64,000 bases of DNA from Gentiana macrophylla. Lineage: Eukaryota > Streptophyta > Magnoliopsida > Gentianales > Gentianaceae. The stretch covers positions 66,490,583-66,554,582 of the forward strand of contig CM047808.1 of NCBI GenBank assembly GCA_026214975.1, given 5' to 3'. The position numbers and the translations under genes were made by a program. The notes beneath the pieces are model-generated. The model was not told the origin of the DNA and did not search any database. It saw only the letters and a program-made list of their open reading frames with translations. This document shows positions 57,586-64,000 of this stretch, piece by piece; positions within the stretch are counted from its first letter, which is position 1; every line of letters begins with the position of its first letter.

Positions 57586-57714
57586 TTCTTCCTATTGGAG
57601 GTGATCCAAATCAATTACTGCTTCAGGCATCAGTTGTTTCCATTACAAAATTGTTTGTTCAATTGCTTAACGTTTATCAAAACTGCATCATGGAATAACA
57701 CAATCATTTTAGGA

Positions 57715-58903
57715 ATGCTTAGTTGTTCATTTTTAAGATTTGATGAATACAAAGCTAAATTTCAGGCTCTTATTGAGGAAACACAAGAAAAACTGATTGA
57801 AAAACTCATTGATGAATCATCCCCCACAAACAATGAAGAAAATGCTAAAATATTACCCTTAAGCTTTGGTGGAAATGATCATGGTGAAAATGATGAAGAA
57901 ATCATACTTTTTGGAATTGGCCTAGCAAGTAACAATGCTGGATTGGACAAAGGGAAGCAGACACTAGAAGATGAAGAAGCCACAACTGAAAATTTTTCTA
58001 ACAAACATCATGAGGTAAATGCATCTACATCCAATACTCACACTGCCATGAACAATCATAGAAATGAAGATTTCAATGAAACCTTCGACATACTCATAAA
58101 GGAATTAGAGGTAATTCATAAGAATTTTGAGAATGTCAAAAAGGAAAAAGATCTGGTGAAAACTGAAGTTCTAAGATTGTCTGCTACCCTCAAATAAAAA
58201 ATTATTGACTGCTGAGATCAATCTTATCAAGGCTAATAATTGAACTAAGGAAAATTGCTCAACTGATAAACTAACAGAAGTAATAAACATCACGGTATCA
58301 TCAGTTGATCCAATTCCCAATGTTTTCAAACCTGGAAAACCATTTGGAGACAGATCAGGTTTAGGGTTTGACAGTCAGCAAAATTCTAAGTTCAAACCTA
58401 GTACAATTGCACCTAAGTTTGTAGCTGCACAATAGTCAAGAATTCAGAAAACTGACAAAAATATTAGAACTGACAATTACTCAGCTCAGTCTCAACTCAA
58501 AACTAACAAAACTATAAAATCAGTCAGTAGCAAACAACAAACAGAAAGATTCTACAGAAAATATCAGAGGACTGAAAAAGGCAAAACTGATCAGAGATCA
58601 GTTACAAGAACATTCAAGTCATATCCGTTTAAAAATGATAATCATTCATGGAATAAAAGATTCAGGGGGAAAGGGAGACTCTTTCCTACTGATGAAGACT
58701 GTAATGGACTTATGTTCACTCAGTTTCACAAGAATGAAAAGACGTTCGAGTCAAAAAAGCAGAATTTTCTGAAAGCTGATCACACACAGTCAAAATATCA
58801 AGAATGGCATAAGTATAAAACTGATGAGTCATCTAAGACTTATAGAAATACAAAAACTAAACAAAAAGGACCCAAACAGATATGGGTACCAAAAAGTTCT
58901 TAA
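57715..58903 (+). pseudogene. Element C ORF1 (gag-derived)
   Basis: I start at ATG 57715 because the open frame further upstream begins inside the primer site with a TTG. The open part 57715-58197 has SCSFLRFDEYKAKFQALIEE (gag N-terminus), LPLSFGG, NDEEIILFGIG and helical DILIKELEVIHKNFENVKKEK. After a stop and frameshifts the gag tail follows: FGDRSGLGFDSQQNSKF, RFRGKGRLFPTDED, and KGPKQIWVPKSS ending at TAA 58901-58903, then TTTGTTTTGCAG. As in A and B, the UBN2-type and CCHC domains are absent. It is the most complete of the three ORF1 copies. Confidence 0.82.
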
Positions 58904-59092
58904 TTTGTTTTGCAGATAAAAGATGAATTCAAAATAAAAAATGAGTTATCTGCTCAACTAAGTTTTGAAACTGATCTGAGAGGACGACTGACTCAAAGTT
59001 TGGATAAGATCAAAGTTGAATCTTGACAACTGGAGATATACCGTATCGATTGATTAAAGCTACTAATGAACAGTCGTACCCTACACTCATCT

Positions 59093-59223
59093 CAACCGTT
59101 CATCTTTTCCTCTCACCGTATTTTCCGTACTTCAATGTTTGACATGATTAATGACAAGACGTTATATTACCCACCAATATTTTACAACTACCATATCTAC
59201 CACATATAAATACCCTTGTGTAT
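59093..59223 (+). promoter_or_regulatory. Putative internal promoter of element C ORF2
   Basis: CAACCGTTCATCTTTTCC, TAATGACAAGACGTTAT, ACCCACCAATA, CTACC and TATAAATAC (59215-59223) follow in the same order as in A and B. The TATA-like box is 92 bp before the ORF2 ATG at 59307. Unlike A, a C(A)TATAAATACCC context fits a strong plant TATA box. Confidence 0.5.
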
Positions 59224-59306
59224 AACCTAAAATCATTTACACTCTATTCTCTCTTTAATTCAAAAGAATTTACTCTATCTTTAAATTTCTTCAACAATCT
59301 GAATTA

Positions 59307-62300
59307 ATGGCCTTTACCAGAGTTGAACCTGGAATGATCATAACTCTAGATCAATTTGTGGCTAAATACACAGATCCATCTCTAGCCAAACAAATCGCAG
59401 ACAAAATCAGGAAAATCAAAGGATTGGAGCACGTCTTTAGCATAAATCTGAAAAATGTATGTCTTGACAGCAACGGTGATTTTTATGAATTTAGAAGCAA
59501 GAGCCTTTAAGATGAAGATGTACTTACTTACACTATGCATATCAATGGAAAAGAGATTAAGGTTACTGAGAACATTATAGCAGATATTTTTGGATTTGAG
59601 AAAACTGGATTCACCTCAGTTCTCAAAATATCTAAAGAATAGCGGGAGAAATTATGGAAAGACATTGATATCTCAGGAGATTCAAATGTATCACTCTCTG
59701 GATCTACAGGGCTGCTCAAGTATGAATTCGGTTTCCTGACAAAGATGCTTGCAAATTGCATAATTGGAAACACAGACAACCTCAGTAACCTATCCGGCAC
59801 CAAGATAGATCTACTTTATATGATTTGGTTCGAAGAGGACTTAAACTGGAAAAGATATATCTTTGATCAATTGGTTGCTCAATATTCTGATATACCCAAA
59901 AAGAAGAATGCTGAGAAGAAAAGGGAGGTTTTATCTCAAGAAGACTCTTGCTCTCCTAGCCCAAAGGATTATTGACCATTTTGGGATTGCAAGAAGAAAG
60001 GAAACTGCAGTTCTTGATGGAAAAATTGTAGCCAAAGAAGAAAAATCAAACAAAAGGAAAGCAGGAGGTTCTGAAACTTAACCCAAGAAGAAAAGGAAGA
60101 AGTCTTCCAAGAAAACTGAAACTATAGCTGAAGCACTAGAACATCTTGAAATACTAAGAGAAAGAAAAAGGAAACTTGAAGAAGTTACAACCAAACAAGT
60201 TACTGAGAAACCAACAGAGGCTTCACTAGAAAAATCAGTCAGCTCAGTTGCTGAAAGTCAAGGAAAGAAAGTTAGGACTGAAGAAACTCCCAACAAACAA
60301 ATTGTTGCTAAAGTTGAACCTATTGTTGAGAAAATACATGTTGAAGAGTCAGCAAAGGACTTTCAAGAAGCTGCTCTATCACTGCGAGAAACTAAAACTC
60401 AGGAGGAACAAACCCTGAGAACTGAAGCTGATGCTCGGGAGACTGATAGTGATGAAGAACTGATTGGACCCGGTGTGATCGAAATGCTTAATCTGATATC
60501 TTTATCAAGATCCACACCACAAAAGTCAGCATCCAGAATTGAATATGAGGAATCTATCAAAGAACTAGAAGATTCTCAGTCGCAAGAAAGAGAAGATGCT
60601 GAAGTTGAATCAAGACCGGTACAAGTCATCACTCTGGATGAGCTTGTCAGTGAACAAGAAGTAGTTCCAGAAGATAAGAAAGAAAAGGAATCAGTTGTTG
60701 AACATATTATTGAACCAGTAAAAGATCAGGCTGTTGAACCAATACCTGAAGAGGAACCTGTTGCATAACTGGAACTTGGACAAGTTACTGAAGAAGAACT
60801 TGTTGCCGATGAAGGAAAGTTGGAAACTGAAAATGCCATCTCAGTTCCTTTGACTAGAACTGAAACTAGTGTGATCCCAGATTGTTCTTTGAAGGAAACC
60901 AAGAAAGCGATCACTGGCAAGAAAATGTAAGATTTGAGGCACCTGTGGAATCCAATCTGGAGATTCCTAAGAAAAGTGAAATTATCACAACTCCATCTGA
61001 ATCATCTGTTAATGTTGGAGAACTGATTTTAGCTGACTGCAAGAGACTGGATGCTTATCAAAATTGGAAACTCAGCTCCATTTCTAATCAGAAAAGTCAG
61101 TTAGCTGAAATGGAAATCACAGAGAAATAGGTATTCAGTCTATACAACATCAATCATTTGTCCGAGCTGATCAACACTGATGAATTTTTTAACAATGGGT
61201 ATGCGTTGATTAGTGATAGTTACTGGAAGAGAACTGCTGCAGGAGAGAGTTCTAAGAAAGATGACAATGATGATGATGATGATTCTCAGGGAGATCCTGA
61301 TTTACAAAAAGAGATTCTTGCATCTCTACAAGTCAAAGAAGAAGCAAAGGATGTTGCTGAAGAAGGATCATCTGAAGAAACTTTAGATGACAAAGAAGAA
61401 ATCGAATCGACTCATCGTCGGTCGAAAGATCAAGAAAAGAAGCTTATCGCTCCTACTTGATAAAACTGCGTAGCAAATTGCAAAAATTGAAGCTAATAAA
61501 GCTTGTGGAGAATCTGATGAAGAGCTAAATATGAATATTTCACCAGATAGAGATCTTGATCAGACAAGTCAAGAAGATGTAAGAAGACAGTCTGAGGAGA
61601 GAAGAAAATATGTGGATTACAAAGGAAACTTATGCAGATTGCTTCTCCTCTTAAAGAAGCAAAAGTAGCTGAAACTAAAAAAGACAAAGATGAATTTAAG
61701 GAAGCTGAATCAGAAGTTGTTGTACCTACACAAGCTGACACCATCAAATTTTACTTCAATGAGCTTATAAAGATTCAGAAAGACGTCTTAAGTGTGTTTG
61801 GAAAAGTTCTGAAGGCAGTGGAGGAAAGCAAAACTGAAAGAGAAAACATGGAGAAAAGGTTAAACAATGTCAAATTTGACTTTCATGATACTCTTATCGC
61901 AATCAGAAAAACAACCATTGAAACTGAGGCAAGAAAAACTGAGACCAAAGACAGATGGGAGGGCATCCTCAACAATGTAGTTAATAGATTGATCTTATTG
62001 GATAGTGCATCAAAGACTAAATTGTTGCTCAAACCATTTTGGCATCAAATCGGCAGCACCTAAACTCATACATTAGGAGCTTGATCAACAAAGATGATGT
62101 CACTAAGGGGGAAAGTTTGGACTTGTTAAAAGTCAATGCAGAAGATATACCTCAAGTTCTTGATTGTATTGAAAAGAAACTGGTTGAGCTGAATAAAGCT
62201 AGAGGAGAGTTCACTGATGAATAAATGGAACTCTTAGCTAAGTTCTCAGAACCAGATGAGAAAAGACTGGCTCTAGACTCTCAATTGTACAACATTTTCA

Positions 62301-62602
62301 ATGATCTACCGATTCAAGAGGGAGTATCAAGGGAACAAGCCTTAGAGTCTTTTCTACAAATGCAAAAGGTTCTTTTTCATTATTGGAACAAACTAGGAAA
62401 ATGGGAGAAAGAATGCACTTTGGATAAGGCATCAGATGAAGTTGAAAAGACTGAACCAGAGTTTGTTCAGAAATTACTAAGGACAGCCACCAGTGAAAGA
62501 CTAAGAAGATCAGTTTTTGTGTTTACTGTGTTATTTAAAAGCAAATTTTCAGCAAACACAGTATGACAGATTCTTGGAATATTTGGGCAAATATTCAAGG
62601 AA
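59307..62602 (+). pseudogene. Element C ORF2
   Basis: Start MAFTRVEPGMIITLDQF at 59307. N-terminal domain: KGLEHVFSINLKNVC, GKEIKVTENIIADIFGF, NCIIGNTDNLSNLSGTK, with stops at 59508 and 59639 and a frameshift near 59930. Then basic PKKKRKKSSKK and helical EALEHLEILRERKRKLEE, an acidic region (60475-60768), AEMEITEK with a stop replacing Trp, LYNINHLSELINTDEFF, YALISDSYWKR, DDNDDDDD and LQKEILASLQ (to about 61330). The C-terminal helical part is 61632-62224 (ETKDRWEGILNNVVNRL; a frameshift near 62030) and the last block QEGVSREQALESFLQMQKVLFHYWNKL, open to 62566. It is cut at 62602 by CACTA. The same domain order as A supports a once-functional single protein. Confidence 0.85.
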
Positions 62603-62639
62603 CACTACTAGAATTTCCCGGATTTGTGATTTAATTTTT

Positions 62640-63425
62640 GTGATTTACAACATTGCTCACAATTAGCACCAAACCACATATTTCTTTTTTTTTGCAATAA
62701 ATAGGGACAAAATTGTGACAAAATATGTACATGGCAAAATGTACGTGACTATTTTGTCACAAATCTTTCGCCAAATTCGGGCGCCATAATTTGTGAGAAT
62801 TTCATGACAAAGCGACTTGGTCATAAAAGTCTTCATTCTTGCTAATTGTTAAACCGACATATTTGTCCACATCGCAAAATTGTCACATATTTTCCACAAA
62901 ATTGCTCACGAATTAGCGACAAACCGCGTAATTTTTTTTTTTTTTTTTTGCAATAAATTGAGACAACATTGTGACAAAATATATACGTGGCAAAATGTAT
63001 GTGATCGCTTTTGTCACAAATCTTCGCGCCAAATTCGGGCGCCATAATTTGTGAGAATTATGTGACAAACTTGCTTGGTTATAAAAGTCTTCGTTGCTAA
63101 TCTGACGCTAACCGACATATCAGTCCACATCGCAAAATTGTCACATATTTTCGACAATATAGCTACAAATTTCCTGGATTTGTGATGAAAATTTGTGATT
63201 AAAATGGTTCGTCACTAATTTGCGACATCATTGCTACAAATTAGTGAAAAAACATAAAAAGATTATTTTTATAAAAAATTGTGACGATATTGTGACAAAA
63301 TATATACATGACAAAAAACAAGAACTATTTTGTCGCAAACCATCGCACGCCAAATTTATGCGCCATTATTTGTGACAAGTATGCGACAAACTAGCTTGGT
63401 TACAAAAATTCCTTGCTAATTCATC
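62640..63425 (+). repeat. CACTA subterminal repeats, about three units
   Basis: Units beginning GCAATAAAT(A/T)G(G/A)GACAA at about 62691 and 62950, and a shorter diverged unit at about 63270, each contain TTGTGACAAAATAT, TTTTGTC(A/G)CAAA, GCGCCATAATTTGTGA and ACAAA(C/G)..GCTTGGT(T/C)A. The unit length is about 260-320 bp. GGATTTGTGATGAAAATTTGTGAT at about 63171 repeats the terminal sequence internally. Runs of T occur at 62687 and 62933-62949. There are no genes. Confidence 0.75.
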
Positions 63426-63684
63426 ATCGACGGATAAATTTGCCCATATATATGTTTACTTTTAACAAATCAAATTATAAAGGCCAATAAGGCCTTGATT
63501 TAGCGGTCAAAATTAAGGCCAAGGACCACCTCTTAGTCTTGGGGTTGAGACCTACTAAGTGTAAATGTGTGTGAGTGTTATACTTCTTAAGTATATTATA
63601 TAAATATATAGTGAACTTAATTTGAATATCAAATACATATAATGTACAAAAATTGACATGGGTATAACCCAAAGATTATCAACA
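63426..63684. other. AT-rich sequence inside the CACTA element
   Basis: Between the subterminal repeats and the terminal tandem repeats; no ORF with support and no further repeat seen. Confidence 0.4.
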
Positions 63685-63805
63685 TTGGACGTTTTGGGCC
63701 GAATTCGGGTCAAAATGGTCAAGAGGGCCAAATCAGTACAAAATCGTAGACGTTTTGGGCCAAAAGAGGGTCAAATGGTCAAGCGGGCCAGATCAGTACA
63801 AGGCC
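63685..63805 (+). repeat. 60 bp tandem duplication
   Basis: GACGTTTTGGGCC..GGGTCAAAATGGTCAAGAGGGCCAAATCAGTACAA at 63689 is repeated at about 63749 with a few changes (AAAGAGGGTCAAATGGTCAAGCGGGCC). Two units. Confidence 0.85.
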
Positions 63806-63825
63806 ATTGTGGGTCTTTAGCTAAC

Positions 63826-64000
63826 CGAAGTTCAATCCCGAGGTTCACTATTGAGTTGTGATTCAAACTCGAGGTTCGTTATTGAGTAGTAATTTCAAAC
63901 CCGGGGTTCGTTATTTAGTCGGTTGAAACCCGAGGTTCGTTAGTGAGTTCATGATGTGAAACCCAATGTTCGTTAGTGAGTTAATGATTCGAAGCCTGAG
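63826..64000 (+). repeat. Tandem repeat of about 32 bp, at least five units
   Basis: Units of the form AAACCCGAGGTTCGTTA(T/G)TGAGT followed by 8-12 variable bases recur near 63838, 63869, 63900, 63931 and 63963, and run off the window end. It is a minisatellite; there is no ORF. Confidence 0.85.

Larger units (their letters stand above)
55807..62602 (+). mobile_element. Element C: non-autonomous A/B/C-family member, cut by CACTA
   Basis: 5' LTR 55807-57569, primer site, ORF1, putative internal promoter and ORF2, in the same order as A. The 3' end of ORF2, the polypurine tract and the 3' LTR should lie beyond the CACTA element outside the window. The LTR start TATTGG and end CCAATA show mutated TG/CA ends. 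No protease, integrase, RT or RNase H. Confidence 0.9.
62603..64000 (+). mobile_element. CACTA (En/Spm) DNA transposon, left end
   Basis: CACTACTAGAATTTCCCGG at 62603 is a classic plant CACTA terminus, preceded by GAA (62600-62602), the likely 3 bp target duplication. It breaks ORF2 of C within codons shared with A. Behind it are subterminal repeats rich in TTTGTCACAAA and GTGACAAA, typical of CACTA transposase binding regions. The other end and any transposase gene lie outside the window, so whether it is autonomous is unknown. The right limit given is the window end. Confidence 0.82.

Noticed and set aside
57571..57714. N-terminal extension of C ORF1
   Set aside because: It begins at a TTG inside the primer binding site and has no match in A or B; the first ATG in frame is 57715.
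63826..64000. CRISPR-like array
   Set aside because: Head-to-tail units with short variable joins in a plant transposon; no spacers of constant size and no associated genes.

Overview
This window looks like gene-poor, AT-rich heterochromatin of a flowering plant, probably a dicot. I find no convincing host gene, rRNA or tRNA. Nearly all of it is explained by nested transposable elements: SIRE/Maximus-like Ty1/copia elements (LTRs of about 1.6-1.8 kb, initiator-tRNA-Met primer sites, GGGRA-type polypurine tracts), a Ty3/gypsy chromovirus-like element, further copia-type LTRs, a Helitron candidate and the end of a CACTA transposon. Letters A-L are my own labels. Almost every coding region is broken by stops and frameshifts.

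Layout. 1-541: gypsy LTR copy lying in the protease region of minus-strand copia E (gag 614-2697, primer site, 5' LTR 2839-4549). E sits in a plus-strand LTR remnant F (4550-5802). 5803-10085: minus-strand element I (leader/gag remnant plus LTR). 10086-55512: plus-strand copia G, split by two large insertions. Gypsy H (11600-25296, TSD CATTT) cut the zinc knuckle of G gag, and H itself received A (12986-21687, TSD ATATG) in its integrase. B (29391-48748, minus strand) cut G RNase H. B carries solo LTR K (30083-31825), element J (36722-44605) and solo LTR L (46869-48274). Without the insertions, G reads gag, protease, integrase, RT, RNase H, a second large ORF (about 49820-53660) and a 3' LTR. 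55807-62602: fourth SIRE-like element C, cut by a CACTA element from 62603 to the window end, where tandem repeats also occur.

The most interesting system is the family A, B and C. These have copia LTRs, primer sites and polypurine tracts but no protease, integrase, RT or RNase H. Each keeps an ORF1 made of the first and last parts of copia gag, and a roughly 1,100-codon ORF2. ORF2 has an N-terminal plant transposon-associated-like domain, a PKKKRK-type basic signal, an acidic region, a conserved block ending in a run of Asp, and a C-terminal helical region. A relative of ORF2 is the extra ORF placed after pol in G. So an accessory gene of a complete copia element appears to have been kept in derivatives that lost all replication enzymes. 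A conserved TATA-containing block about 90-110 bp before ORF2 suggests that it has its own promoter.
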